DNA from: Metapseudomonas otitidis
GTDB lineage: Bacteria; Pseudomonadota; Gammaproteobacteria; Pseudomonadales; Pseudomonadaceae
DNA length: 64,000 nucleotides
Direction of reading: 5' to 3'
Assembly (NCBI RefSeq): GCF_900111835.1
Contig: NZ_FOJP01000012.1
Location: 124,001-188,000, forward strand
The notes below the pieces were generated by a model. The model was not told the origin of the DNA, searched no databases, and was given only the letters and a program-made list of their open reading frames with translations. The number at the start of each line of letters is the position of its first letter. Position 1 is the stretch's first letter. The position numbers and the translations under genes were made by a program. Below are positions 54,860 to 63,986 of this stretch, piece after piece.

Positions 54860-56205
54860 TCGACGCCCTCCGCGAAAACAGTGATCTCCACCCGGCGGTT
54901 GCGCGAACGGCCGTCGGCGGTGTCGTTGGATGCGACCGGCTCGGTGTCGCTGCGGCCTTCGGCGCGGAAGCGCTCGGGCTGGCCGGTCTTGGCGGCGAGC
55001 ACGTCCATGACCTGCTGGGCGCGGTCCTGGGACAGCTTCCAGTTGGACGGGTAGCGCAGCGTGGCGATGGGCCGGTTGTCGCTGTGGCCGGTGACCAGCA
55101 CCTGGCCCTTGACCTTGCGGATCGCCTCGGCGATGCGCAGCAGCAGCGGCTGGAAGTCGTCGTCGATGCTGGCGCTGCCGGAGGCGAACAGCTGGTCGCC
55201 ACGGATGGTCACCACGGAGCGGTCCACGGCGTCTTCCACGGCCACCTTCTGGGCGCGGATCTCGTCGGCGAGGAAGCCGGCCAGGCGCGGGCGCTCGACG
55301 ATCTTCGGCTTCTGCGGCGGACGGTCGATGGTCTGCACCGGGATGTCGCCCAGGGCATGCAGGTTCTTGAACACCGGCTCGGCCTCGGCGGCCAGCTTCA
55401 GCCGCATGCCGAACAGCAGGGCCAGCAGCAGCGCGGCGCCGATGGCGATCACCACCCAGGGCGGCAGGAACTGGCGCAGGCGGTCACGGGCGACCACCAG
55501 GCCGCGCCAGTGCGGCGACAGCTCGCGCTCGATCTCGCCATGGGTGGCGCGGATGGTGGCGGCCACCCGCTCGCGCAGCGCGTCGAGCTGGCTGCGGCCG
55601 TCATTCATGACCCGGTAGCGGCCTTCGAAGCCGAGGCTGATGCACAGGTACAGCAGTTCGAGGATGTGCAGGCGCTGGCGCGGGTTCTGCAGGCAGTGGT
55701 CGAGCAGCTGGAACACCTTCTCGCCACCCCAGGCCTCGTTGTGCAGGGTGATCAGCAGGCTCTGCTTGCCCCACTCGCTGGCACTGCCCCAGGGGGTGCT
55801 CATGACCGCCTCGTCGAGGGCGGTGCAGAGCACGTAGCGGCTGAGCATCACCTCGTCCTGGGGGACGCCGGCGGCGCGGGCCTTCTCTTCGAACTGGCGC
55901 AGGTAGCCCAGCAGCTGCGCGCGCAGGCTGGCGGGCATCGGGTGGGCGATGGTGTTGCGCAGCCGGGTGAGCAACGCCAGCATCGGGCCGGCGGCGTTCT
56001 CCAGGGGGTTCAGGCCCAGGCCGCGCGCGGTGAGCATCGGCCCGCTGGCCGGAGCCGGGCCGGGCGGCGGTGCGTCATGGCGCGGCGCCGTCGGCTCGGG
56101 GCCACGCCCGCCCGGGCGCGGCATGATCATGGTGCGGTCGTTGTTGTTGCCGCCACTGCCGCCACCGATGGGCGGGCCGCCGAAGGGATCGTCGATCGGG
56201 TGCAT
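54856..56205 (-). CDS. tssL: T6SS membrane complex protein TssL with OmpA-like domain
   Basis: The 449-residue protein has a Gly/Pro-rich N-terminal tail, a DotU cytoplasmic domain (about 75-240, including LSRYVLCTALDEAVMSTPWG) and one helix (WVVIAIGAALLLALLFGM, about 245). The OmpA/MotB peptidoglycan-binding domain (about 330-449) includes VTGHSDN and NRRVEITVF. This is the long TssL form that carries its own peptidoglycan anchor. Next to TssJ and TssM it completes the trans-envelope complex. Confidence 0.95.
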   Translation of the reverse strand: MHPIDDPFGGPPIGGGSGGNNNDRTMIMPRPGGRGPEPTAPRHDAPPPGPAPASGPMLTARGLGLNPLENAAGPMLALLTRLRNTIAHPMPASLRAQLLGYLRQFEEKARAAGVPQDEVMLSRYVLCTALDEAVMSTPWGSASEWGKQSLLITLHNEAWGGEKVFQLLDHCLQNPRQRLHILELLYLCISLGFEGRYRVMNDGRSQLDALRERVAATIRATHGEIERELSPHWRGLVVARDRLRQFLPPWVVIAIGAALLLALLFGMRLKLAAEAEPVFKNLHALGDIPVQTIDRPPQKPKIVERPRLAGFLADEIRAQKVAVEDAVDRSVVTIRGDQLFASGSASIDDDFQPLLLRIAEAIRKVKGQVLVTGHSDNRPIATLRYPSNWKLSQDRAQQVMDVLAAKTGQPERFRAEGRSDTEPVASNDTADGRSRNRRVEITVFAEGVE

Positions 56206-56211
56206 CGCGAA

Positions 56212-57546
56212 TTAACTCCGGATGGCCCAGAAGGCCAGGTTGAGGCCGGGGAACTTGCCGGCGATGTGGAAGGCGAAGCCGCCGGAATGCACCAGCTGCT
56301 TCCAGTGGTCGCTGCCACGGTCCAGTTCGAAATAGGTGCTGCCGGCGTGGTACGGCAACTGGCGCGGCGCCACCGGCAACGGCAGCAGGCCGATGCCCGG
56401 CAGCTGCAGGTTGACCAGGTCGCGGATGTGCTCCACCGAACCCACCTTGGCCTGCTGCGGGAAGTGGCCACGGATGGATTCGCCGGGCACGTCGGCGCGC
56501 ACCACGAGGATGAACGCGGAGTTCTCCAGCAGGGTGCGGTCGGCCAGCATCGCCACGTGCACGCCGTAGGCCTTCTCGACGATGGGGATCGGCACCGCAC
56601 GGCTGTCGATGACCATCGACAGGGCCTGGCGCAGGGCCAGCATCACCGGGGCGAAGCTGTTGGCCAGGTCGTCGTGCTCGTAGGCCGGGTATTCGGCCGG
56701 GCGCCGGCCACTGGCGGTGAAGGTGGAGAACTCGCCGGCCAGGGCCACGGCCTCGCGGTAGAAGTCCTCGGGGTGCAGCGGGGCAATGCGCGCCAGGTGC
56801 GCCACCAAGGGCTCGGCACGGTTGACCAGTTGCAGCAGCAGGAAGTCGGCGATTTCCGAGGCGCCGCCCGCGCCGGAGGCGACCACGCGGCCGGCCAGGG
56901 CTTCGCCACGCTGGTGCAGCAGGCCCAGCAGCTCGCTGCGGAAGGCCGCCAGCGGCTTGGACACGGCCACGTCCAGCAGCGGCGGGATGTAGGACTCGTC
57001 CAGCACCACGGCGCGGTCGGCGCGCTTCTCCAGCACCCGCACCACGCCCACGGCGGCGTATTCGCCCAGGCCGTCGCGCTCGGTGACCAGGCGCAGGGCG
57101 CGACCGCCGATGGACACGGGGGCACGGCTTTCGAAGGCGGCGTTGTCGTCGCGCACTTCACGCACCTGGCTGCGGTAGCGGGCACCGCCCAGCTCCTCGC
57201 CCTCCTCCACCGTGTCGCGGGCACCGGCCCGCTTGAGCGGCAGCGCCAGGTAGATGATGCCGTCACGCAGGCTCTCTTCCACGTCGAACGGCTCCGGCGC
57301 CACGTCGTCGCCGGGGATGTCGAACGGGGTGCCGTCGGGCAGCAGGCCACGGGCGGAGAGGATCGCCAGCTTGCCCTGGGTGAGCAGCGACTCGTCGATC
57401 TTCAGCTCGGAGAACCCCCAGCTGCCGGGGCGCAGCGAACGGCAGCGCCCTTCCACCAGGGCTTCGAGGTAACGGTCATGCTGCTGGAAGTGCTGCGGAC
57501 GCAGGAACATCCCTTCCGACCAGACCACACGGTTGTTCCATGACAT
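56212..57546 (-). CDS. tssK: T6SS baseplate protein TssK
   Basis: The 444-residue cytoplasmic trimeric adaptor starts MSWNNRVVWSEGMFLRPQHFQQHDRYLE, the strongest TssK signature. The C-terminal domain, which contacts TssL/TssM, ends HIAGKFPGLNLAFWAIRS. It lies 16 nt after tssJ and 6 nt before tssL. Confidence 0.96.
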   Translation of the reverse strand: MSWNNRVVWSEGMFLRPQHFQQHDRYLEALVEGRCRSLRPGSWGFSELKIDESLLTQGKLAILSARGLLPDGTPFDIPGDDVAPEPFDVEESLRDGIIYLALPLKRAGARDTVEEGEELGGARYRSQVREVRDDNAAFESRAPVSIGGRALRLVTERDGLGEYAAVGVVRVLEKRADRAVVLDESYIPPLLDVAVSKPLAAFRSELLGLLHQRGEALAGRVVASGAGGASEIADFLLLQLVNRAEPLVAHLARIAPLHPEDFYREAVALAGEFSTFTASGRRPAEYPAYEHDDLANSFAPVMLALRQALSMVIDSRAVPIPIVEKAYGVHVAMLADRTLLENSAFILVVRADVPGESIRGHFPQQAKVGSVEHIRDLVNLQLPGIGLLPLPVAPRQLPYHAGSTYFELDRGSDHWKQLVHSGGFAFHIAGKFPGLNLAFWAIRS

Positions 57547-57562
57547 GGGCTGTCTCCGCTTT

Positions 57563-58042
57563 TCAGTGTTCGGTGATGGGCGCCGGCGCGACGGTCACGC
57601 CGCGTGCGCCGAACTTGAGGCTGTAGGCGCTGGTCTGGTTCAGCGGAACGGTGATGACGTCACGCCAGACGGCGGCATCCAGTTCGCGGTAGCCGACCAC
57701 GATGCCGAACTGCCGGGTGCCCTCGTCGAGGGTGCGCTCCTGCATCTGGCGATCGGACGGCTTGACCAGCAGTTCGTCCTGGGCGACCAGGTCGGCGGCG
57801 AGGGTCGCCTGGGCCTTGTCCACCAGGGAGAAGTAATCGGCACGGCTGAAGGTGGTGGCGTTGCGCAGCTCGTACAGGCGCACCCGCACCGGGGTGCCGG
57901 CACCGCCGGGCAGCGCGTTGAGGTCGGCACTGGCTTCGATCTGCAGCTGCACCACGGTGGGCGGCGGCGGGGCTTCCTTTTCCGGCTCGGAGGCACAGGC
58001 GCTGAGCAGCGCGGCCATGGCGAGCAGAAGAATCCTTGGCAT
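57563..58042 (-). CDS. tssJ: T6SS outer-membrane lipoprotein TssJ
   Basis: The 159-residue lipoprotein has the lipobox LLSAC (Cys about 16) followed by a beta-sandwich typical of TssJ: VVQLQIEASADLNALPGGAGTPVRVRLYELRN and FSLVDKAQATLAADLVAQDELLV. ATG 58042 has GAGGA 8 nt upstream; the frame to 58132 overlaps fha1. It tethers TssM to the outer membrane. Confidence 0.94.
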   Translation of the reverse strand: MPRILLLAMAALLSACASEPEKEAPPPPTVVQLQIEASADLNALPGGAGTPVRVRLYELRNATTFSRADYFSLVDKAQATLAADLVAQDELLVKPSDRQMQERTLDEGTRQFGIVVGYRELDAAVWRDVITVPLNQTSAYSLKFGARGVTVAPAPITEH

Positions 58043-58124
58043 TCGGTACGTCCTCGTTGACTGCTGTTGATCCACGGAAGCGACGGCGGGACGGGCCTGG
58101 CCACGCCCCGGCAGGCGGGCGGCG

Positions 58125-59840
58125 CTAGCCACCGCGCAACCTGGCGCTGTGCTCCTCGTAGGCGCGACTGAACTCGCGTCCGAACAGGTCCTGGAAGTCG
58201 TCCTCAGCCTCCCGCGAGATGCTCGCGTAGAGGTCGGTGAACAGCTCCCAGTACTGCGACTGCCGGGAACCCGGCAGCAGGGCCGACAGGCCCGATGGCT
58301 TGCTCAGGCGGGCTTCGAGGGTGGCGGGTTCGAAGCGCTTGAGCAGGTGCTTGATGGCGGCCTGCACACCGGCCATGACGGCCAGCTGGTGCGCCTTGAC
58401 GTCATCGAAGCTCTCCTTCACCGCCTGGTCCGGCGGCATGAAGGCGGCGTTGCCGTGGCGCAGCAAGAGCAGCAGCGCCTCGTCGGCATTGGGGGCGAAC
58501 TTGAGCGGGTTGTTCTCCACCGGGCGGATCATGGTCTGCGACATGCGGAACTCGCCCTTGAGGCTGGAGCGCGCGCGCAGCACGTCCACCAGCCCCTCCA
58601 CCATCAGCCGGTAGCTGCGCCCGATGGCCTCCATCTGCGCAGCCGCCTCGGCGCGGTCGATGCGCAGCTGGGATAACCCGGCACCGCGCAGGAAGGCTTC
58701 CAGCAACTCGCCCTGGGGCGCCTGGGTAGCCCCCTGGGGCGGCGTGGCGGCAGGCGGCGTCGGCACCGGCATGGCCGCGGCCAGGGGTTCGAGCGGCGGC
58801 GTGGCGATGGCGGCGTGGGTGGCCTGGGCGGTGGGCGTCAGCGCCGGGGCGACGGGCACGTCCACAGGCGCTTGCACGGGCACGGCCACCGGCGTCTCGG
58901 CCTGGGGGCTCGGCTCGAACGGGGTACTGCCGAACAGCACGGCCATCGGGTCCGGCTGGGCGGCGGCCTGGGGCGGCGGCACGGACGTGGCCTGGGCATC
59001 GCTGACAGGCGTGCCGATCCCGGCGAAGAAATCCTCGGGCACGTGCACCGGCGCCGGCTCGGGCACCTGGGGCGTGGCGGCCGTGGGCATCGGCACCGGG
59101 ATCGACGGAGCCGCCGACGGGGTGGAGAGTCCGAGGTCGGCAAAGGGGTCCCAGTCGGCCGGTATCGCATGGGCCTCGGCGGCGGCGGCCGGGGGCGGCG
59201 TCACGCTGGGCAGCGGCGGCGGCGCGGGCGGAGCCACCGGTGTCGGCGGGCGGAAATCATGGCGCTCGGCGGGCACGTGGTCGGGAATCGCGGCCGCCGG
59301 CGGTGGCGCCGGGTTGAGGAAGTCGAACAGGTCCGGCTTGGTATCCAGCGGCGAGCCGCCCATGGGCATCTGGGTGGCCGAGGGCGCGGCGTAGGGTTCG
59401 GGGATGGCGCTGGAGGCGACCTGTCGGCTCATCAGCGCATCGAAATTGCTGAACGGGTCCGCACCGCCCACCGACGGAGCAGCGGCCGGGCCACTGGAGA
59501 ACGGCTGCGAGGTGGCCGGCGCGGTGATCTGCACGAGGATCTCGTACTCGCCGAGCTTGAGCACTTCGCCATCATTGAGGCGCTCGCTGTTGCCCCGGCG
59601 CAGGCGGATGCCCGACTGCGCGAGCATCACGCCGTTGGTGCTGGTGTCGGTGAGGTAGTAGACGCCGTCACGGCTCTGGATGGTGCAGTGCTGGCTGGAC
59701 ACCAGGCGCTCGGGATCAGGGAGCACCCAGTCGTTTTCCGTACCACGACCTATCCTCAGTTCACCACGGTCCAGCTCGGCGTCGGGACGTTGCCCGGGGG
59801 TGAGCTTGTGATAACTGGTGATGGTCAAACGCAGTGGCAT
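58125..59840 (-). CDS. fha1: T6SS forkhead-associated protein Fha1 (TagH)
   Basis: It has 571 residues. The N-terminal FHA domain (about 1-105) has the phosphothreonine-binding pattern GRGTENDWVLPD, SSQHCTI and STNGV. A Pro/Ala-rich low-complexity linker spans about 110-385, and the C-terminal T6SS-FHA domain follows (VDVLRARSSLKGEFRMSQTMI...NNPLKF). PpkA phosphorylates this scaffold to trigger firing. AAGGAG stands 5 nt before ATG 59840, which decides the start against an upstream GTG at 59855. It is the first gene of the twelve-gene minus-strand unit. Confidence 0.94.
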   Translation of the reverse strand: MPLRLTITSYHKLTPGQRPDAELDRGELRIGRGTENDWVLPDPERLVSSQHCTIQSRDGVYYLTDTSTNGVMLAQSGIRLRRGNSERLNDGEVLKLGEYEILVQITAPATSQPFSSGPAAAPSVGGADPFSNFDALMSRQVASSAIPEPYAAPSATQMPMGGSPLDTKPDLFDFLNPAPPPAAAIPDHVPAERHDFRPPTPVAPPAPPPLPSVTPPPAAAAEAHAIPADWDPFADLGLSTPSAAPSIPVPMPTAATPQVPEPAPVHVPEDFFAGIGTPVSDAQATSVPPPQAAAQPDPMAVLFGSTPFEPSPQAETPVAVPVQAPVDVPVAPALTPTAQATHAAIATPPLEPLAAAMPVPTPPAATPPQGATQAPQGELLEAFLRGAGLSQLRIDRAEAAAQMEAIGRSYRLMVEGLVDVLRARSSLKGEFRMSQTMIRPVENNPLKFAPNADEALLLLLRHGNAAFMPPDQAVKESFDDVKAHQLAVMAGVQAAIKHLLKRFEPATLEARLSKPSGLSALLPGSRQSQYWELFTDLYASISREAEDDFQDLFGREFSRAYEEHSARLRGG

Positions 59841-60243
59841 TGCGACTCCTTGCACATCTCACTGGAGAGGGGCGCGAACACCGAACCCTTCGATGCCGTG
59901 CAACAGCGCGCCGGTCCGGACCCTGCACGTGCCCCTGTTTCGCCAAGCCGCGCGAACACTCTCAGCGAAGAAAAATCTGATGGCTTTAGCCGACTTATCT
60001 TAGAACGAAAAAAGTAAACTTTTACAATCCGAAGAGGCTAGCGTCGACTAGCGCACATCTGTCGGTTGTGGTTCGCGTTTGTCTTGACAAGGGCAAAATA
60101 CGACCCGAAAAATGGATAGGAGTTGCAGCGGTTGAGGCCAGAAAAATGGCGTCACCAAGACGTTGATCCAAGGGACTGTGATCAAGTCGTACGTCTGCTC
60201 CAGAACCATGCTCGCCCCAGCCCTGACAAGGAGAACACCCACC
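59841..60243. promoter_or_regulatory. Divergent T6SS promoter region
   Basis: About 400 bp between fha1 and tssA with an AT-rich core near 59985-60030 (GAAAAAAGTAAACTTTTAC, with arms AAAAGT/ACTTTT). A TTGACA at 60084-60089 with AAAAAT at 60108-60113 (18-nt spacer) is a possible promoter for tssABC-hcp. GGA-containing leader motifs (ATAGGAG near 60116, CAAGGAG at 60227 and, on the other strand, CAAGGAG before fha1) fit the known RsmA control of this locus in P. aeruginosa. No gene is seen here. Confidence 0.5.
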
Positions 60244-61275
60244 GTGGTGGACGTGTCGCACCTGCTTTCCCCCGTTTCCGCCGAGTCCCCGTGCGGTGAC
60301 GACCTCGAATACGACGCCTCGTATCTCGAACTCGAACGAATCGCCCAAGGCCAGCCCGAACGTCAGATGGGCGACTCCGTGCTGCCTGCCGAACCGCCCG
60401 CGTGGCGCGACGTGCGCGAGCTGTCCAGCCAGTTGCTGGGCCGCAGTAAGGACCTGCGCATCGCCAACTACTTCCTGCAGAGCGCCATCGCCCTGGAAGG
60501 CCTCGCCGGCCTGGCCCAGAGCCTGACACTGGTGCGCGAGCTGCTGACCCAGTTCTGGGACGGCGTGTACCCGCAGCTCGACGCCGACGACGACAACGAC
60601 CCGACCTTCCGCATCAATGCCCTCACCGGCCTCGCCTCCGAGCCGGTGATCCGCCTGGTGCGCGAGGCGAACCTGACCAGCTCCCGTGCCTTCGGAGCGG
60701 TCACTTTGCGTGCTGCCCTGAACGCCCTCGACCTGCAGCGGTTCCCCAGCGAGACGCTGACCGCCGAGCAGCTCCAGGGCGCCTTCCGCGACACCGACCC
60801 GGCGCTGCTGGAAAGCACCCGCCAGGCCCTCACCGATGCCCAGTCCGCACTGGCGGCCATCGAGTTGACGCTGTCCGACCAGGTCGGCTCGGCCCAGAGC
60901 GCCGACCTCGCCCCGCTCAAGCAGCTGATCCGCCAGGCCCTGCAGATCGTCAAGGAGCACGCGCCCCTGGACGACAGCGCGCCGGCCGAAGACGCCGCGA
61001 CGGACGACGGCGACGGCAGTGCCGGCGAGAGCCCGGTCGCCGTGGCCAGCGCGCCGCGCGCCGCCCCCCACGAGATCAACAACCGCGACGACGTGTTGCG
61101 CACGCTGGACCGCATCCTCGCCTACTACGAGCGCCAGGAGCCCTCCAGCCCGGTTCCGATGCTGCTCAAGCGTGCCCGGAAGCTGGTCACGGCGGATTTC
61201 GCCGAGATCGTGCGCAACCTCATCCCCGATGGGATGTCGCAATTCGAGAATTTGCGCGGCCCCGAGTCCGAGTAA
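60244..61275 (+). CDS. tssA: T6SS protein TssA (GTG start)
   Basis: The 343-residue protein has an ImpA N-terminal domain (SPCGDDLEYDASYLELERIAQGQPERQMGD) and a C-terminal part ending ADFAEIVRNLIPDGMSQFENLRG, the TssA1 type that primes sheath polymerisation at the baseplate. The longer frame begins at 60163, but AAGGAG at 60228-60233 and homology starting at VVDVSHLLSPVS point to GTG 60244 (or 60247). It is the first gene of the plus-strand unit. Confidence 0.92.
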   Translation: MVDVSHLLSPVSAESPCGDDLEYDASYLELERIAQGQPERQMGDSVLPAEPPAWRDVRELSSQLLGRSKDLRIANYFLQSAIALEGLAGLAQSLTLVRELLTQFWDGVYPQLDADDDNDPTFRINALTGLASEPVIRLVREANLTSSRAFGAVTLRAALNALDLQRFPSETLTAEQLQGAFRDTDPALLESTRQALTDAQSALAAIELTLSDQVGSAQSADLAPLKQLIRQALQIVKEHAPLDDSAPAEDAATDDGDGSAGESPVAVASAPRAAPHEINNRDDVLRTLDRILAYYERQEPSSPVPMLLKRARKLVTADFAEIVRNLIPDGMSQFENLRGPESE

Positions 61276-61361
61276 CCCCGATCCGGCAGACCGCGCATCC
61301 GTTACCGGCTAGCGGCCGATGACGCCCCAACAGCCGTAAAGGCAGCGAAGGAGGAGCAACC

Positions 61362-61877
61362 ATGGGTAGCACCAGCAGTCAGAAATTCATCGCGCGCAAC
61401 CGCGCACCCCGCGTCCAGATCGAGTACGACGTGGAGCTCTACGGCGCCGAGAAGAAGGTGCAGTTGCCCTTCGTCATGGGCGTCATGGCCGACCTCGCCG
61501 GCAAGCCGGCCGAGCCCCAGGCCGCCGTCGCCGACCGCAAGTTCCTGGAGATCGACGTCGACAACTTCGACTCGCGCCTCAAGGCCATGAAGCCGCGCGT
61601 CGCGTTCAACGTGCCCAACGCCCTGACCGGCGAAGGCAACCTCTCCGTGGACATCACCTTCGAGAACATGGACGACTTCAGCCCGGCCGCCGTGGCGCGC
61701 AAGGTCGACTCCCTGAACCAGCTGCTCGAAGCCCGCACCCAGCTCGCCAACCTGCTGACCTACATGGACGGCAAGACCGGCGCTGAAGAACTGATCATGA
61801 AAGCGATCAAGGATCCGGCCCTGCTACAGGCCCTGGCCAGCGCGCCGAAGCCGCAGGACAACGAGCCGCAAGCCTAA
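61362..61877 (+). CDS. tssB: T6SS sheath small subunit TssB
   Basis: The 171-residue protein is the VipA-like sheath partner, with SSQKFIARNRAPRVQIEYDVE at the N-terminus and LPFVMGVMADLAG, DRKFLEIDVDNFD. GAAGGAGGAG precedes the ATG. The 86-nt gap after tssA holds no gene. It pairs with TssC in the contractile sheath. Confidence 0.97.
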   Translation: MGSTSSQKFIARNRAPRVQIEYDVELYGAEKKVQLPFVMGVMADLAGKPAEPQAAVADRKFLEIDVDNFDSRLKAMKPRVAFNVPNALTGEGNLSVDITFENMDDFSPAAVARKVDSLNQLLEARTQLANLLTYMDGKTGAEELIMKAIKDPALLQALASAPKPQDNEPQA

Positions 61878-61889
61878 GAGGACAACCAG

Positions 61890-63386
61890 ATGGCCGAGTT
61901 GATGACCGACGCCGCGCCCCAGGCCGGCCAGACCACCGAGCAGACCAGCGAGTTCGCCTCGCTGCTGCTGCAGGAATTCAAGCCCAAGACCGACCGGGCC
62001 CGCGAGGCGGTGGAAACCGCCGTGCGCACCCTGGCCGAGCATGCGCTGCAGCAGACCAACCTGATCTCCAATGACGCGATCAAGTCGATCGAATCGATCA
62101 TTGCCGCGATCGACGCCAAGCTCACCGATCAGGTCAACCTGATCATGCACCACGCCGATTTCCAGCAGCTGGAAAGCGCCTGGCGCGGCCTGCACTACCT
62201 GGTGAACAACACCGAGACCGACGAGCAATTGAAGATCCGCGTGCTGAACATCTCCAAGGGCGAGCTGCACAAGACCCTGAAGAAGTTCAAGGGCACCGCC
62301 TGGGACCAGAGCCCGATCTTCAAGAAGCTCTACGAAGAGGAATACGGCCAGTTCGGCGGCGAGCCCTACGGCTGCCTGGTGGGCGACTACTACTTCGATC
62401 AGTCCCCGCCGGACGTGGAGCTGCTGGGCGAGATCGCCAAGGTCTCCGCCGCCATGCACGCACCGTTCATCTCCGCCGCCTCCCCCACCGTGATGGGCAT
62501 GGGTTCCTGGCAGGAGCTGTCCAACCCGCGTGACCTGACCAAGATCTTCACCACCCCGGAATACGCCGGCTGGCGCTCGCTGCGCGAGTCCGAGGATGCG
62601 CGCTACATCGGCCTGACCATGCCGCGCTTCCTGGCCCGCCTGCCCTACGGTGCCAAGACCGACCCGGTGGAGGCGTTCGCCTTCGAGGAAGACACCGCCG
62701 GCGCCGACAGCAGCAAGTACACCTGGGCCAACTCGGCCTACGCCATGGCGGTCAACATCAACCGCTCGTTCAAGCTCTACGGCTGGTGCTCGCGCATCCG
62801 TGGCGTGGAGTCCGGTGGCGAAGTGCCGAACCTGCCGGCGCACACCTTCCCCACCGACGACGGTGGCGTGGACATGAAGTGCCCGACCGAGATCGCCATC
62901 TCCGACCGCCGCGAGGCCGAGCTGGCGAAGAACGGCTTCATGCCGCTGCTGCACAAGAAGAACACCGACCTGGCGGCCTTCATCGGCGCCCAGTCGCTGC
63001 AGAAGCCGGCCGAATACGACGACCCGGACGCCACCGCCAACGCCAACCTGGCCGCGCGCCTGCCGTACCTGTTCGCCACCTGCCGCTTCGCGCATTACCT
63101 GAAGTGCATCGTTCGCGACAAGATCGGCTCGTTCAAGGAGAAGGACGACATGCAGCGCTGGCTGCAGGACTGGATCCTGAACTACGTCGACGGTGACCCG
63201 GCGCATTCCACCGAAACCACCAAGGCCCAGCACCCGCTGGCCGCCGCCGAGGTGGTGGTCGAGGAAGTGGAAGGCAACCCGGGCTACTACAGCTCCAAGT
63301 TCTACCTGCGTCCGCACTACCAGCTCGAAGGGCTGACCGTGTCGCTGCGCCTGGTATCCAAACTGCCTTCGGCCAAGGGGGCCTGA
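61890..63386 (+). CDS. tssC: T6SS sheath large subunit TssC
   Basis: It is the VipB-like protein of 498 residues. Conserved regions are QQLESAWRGLHYLV, PYGCLVGDYYF, GMGSWQELSNPRDLTKIF, LTMPRFLARLPYG and RFAHYLKCIVRDKIGSF. The N-terminal region holds the handle recognised by ClpV after contraction. It follows tssB by 12 nt with an AGAGGAC ribosome site. Confidence 0.97.
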   Translation: MAELMTDAAPQAGQTTEQTSEFASLLLQEFKPKTDRAREAVETAVRTLAEHALQQTNLISNDAIKSIESIIAAIDAKLTDQVNLIMHHADFQQLESAWRGLHYLVNNTETDEQLKIRVLNISKGELHKTLKKFKGTAWDQSPIFKKLYEEEYGQFGGEPYGCLVGDYYFDQSPPDVELLGEIAKVSAAMHAPFISAASPTVMGMGSWQELSNPRDLTKIFTTPEYAGWRSLRESEDARYIGLTMPRFLARLPYGAKTDPVEAFAFEEDTAGADSSKYTWANSAYAMAVNINRSFKLYGWCSRIRGVESGGEVPNLPAHTFPTDDGGVDMKCPTEIAISDRREAELAKNGFMPLLHKKNTDLAAFIGAQSLQKPAEYDDPDATANANLAARLPYLFATCRFAHYLKCIVRDKIGSFKEKDDMQRWLQDWILNYVDGDPAHSTETTKAQHPLAAAEVVVEEVEGNPGYYSSKFYLRPHYQLEGLTVSLRLVSKLPSAKGA

Positions 63387-63460
63387 GGCGCGTCACTTTA
63401 AGCGCCTGCCAGGTGGCGGGCGCGTCTGACAAGGTGGCGAAAGCCACGAAGGAGGAATAG

Positions 63461-63949
63461 ATGGCTGTTGATATGTTCATCAAGATCGGGGACATCGAGG
63501 GTGAGTCCGCCGACAAGGTGCACGCCAAGGAAATCGACGTACTGGCCTGGAGCTGGGGCATGTCCCAGTCCGGCAACATGCACCAGGGTGGTGGTGGCGG
63601 CGCCGGCAAGGTGAGCGTCCAGGACCTGTCCCTGACCAAGTACATCGACAAGTCCAGCCCCAACCTGATGATGGCCTGCTCCAACGGCAAGCACTTCCCG
63701 GAAGCCAAGCTGACCATCCGCAAGGCCGGCGGCGAGAACCCGGTGGAGTACGTGATCATCACCATGAAGGAAGTCCTGATTTCCTCCGTGAGCACCGGTG
63801 GCAGCGGCGGTGAAGACCGTCTGACCGAGAACATCAGCCTCAACTTCGCCCAGGTCCAGGTGGACTACCAGCCGCAGAAAGCGGATGGCGCGAAGGACGG
63901 CGGCCCGGTCAAGTACGGCTGGAACATCCGCGAGAACGTGAAGATCTGA
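63461..63949 (+). CDS. hcp: T6SS tube protein Hcp
   Basis: The 162-residue Hcp1-type subunit starts MAVDMFIKIGDIEGES and has the pattern VLAWSWGMSQSG, a Gly-rich loop (HQGGGGGAGKVSVQDLSLTKYID), VIITMKEVLISSV and the C-terminal YGWNIRENVKI. It forms the hexameric inner tube and carries small effectors. GAAGGAGGAA precedes the ATG. A hairpin follows its stop, consistent with Hcp being made in excess over downstream genes. Confidence 0.97.
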   Translation: MAVDMFIKIGDIEGESADKVHAKEIDVLAWSWGMSQSGNMHQGGGGGAGKVSVQDLSLTKYIDKSSPNLMMACSNGKHFPEAKLTIRKAGGENPVEYVIITMKEVLISSVSTGGSGGEDRLTENISLNFAQVQVDYQPQKADGAKDGGPVKYGWNIRENVKI

Positions 63950-63959
63950 TGTCTTCGCC

Positions 63960-63986
63960 AACGGTCCCGGCCCTGCCGGGACCGTT
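63960..63986 (+). terminator. Hairpin after hcp
   Basis: AACGGTCCCGGC pairs perfectly with GCCGGGACCGTT over 12 bp with loop CCT, 10 nt past the hcp stop. Only GTTGCT follows, not a strong T run, so partial termination or mRNA 3'-end protection is likely. Confidence 0.65.

Noticed and set aside
51644-55054. 1136-codon plus-strand open frame opposite tssM
   Set aside because: Antisense shadow with no motifs.
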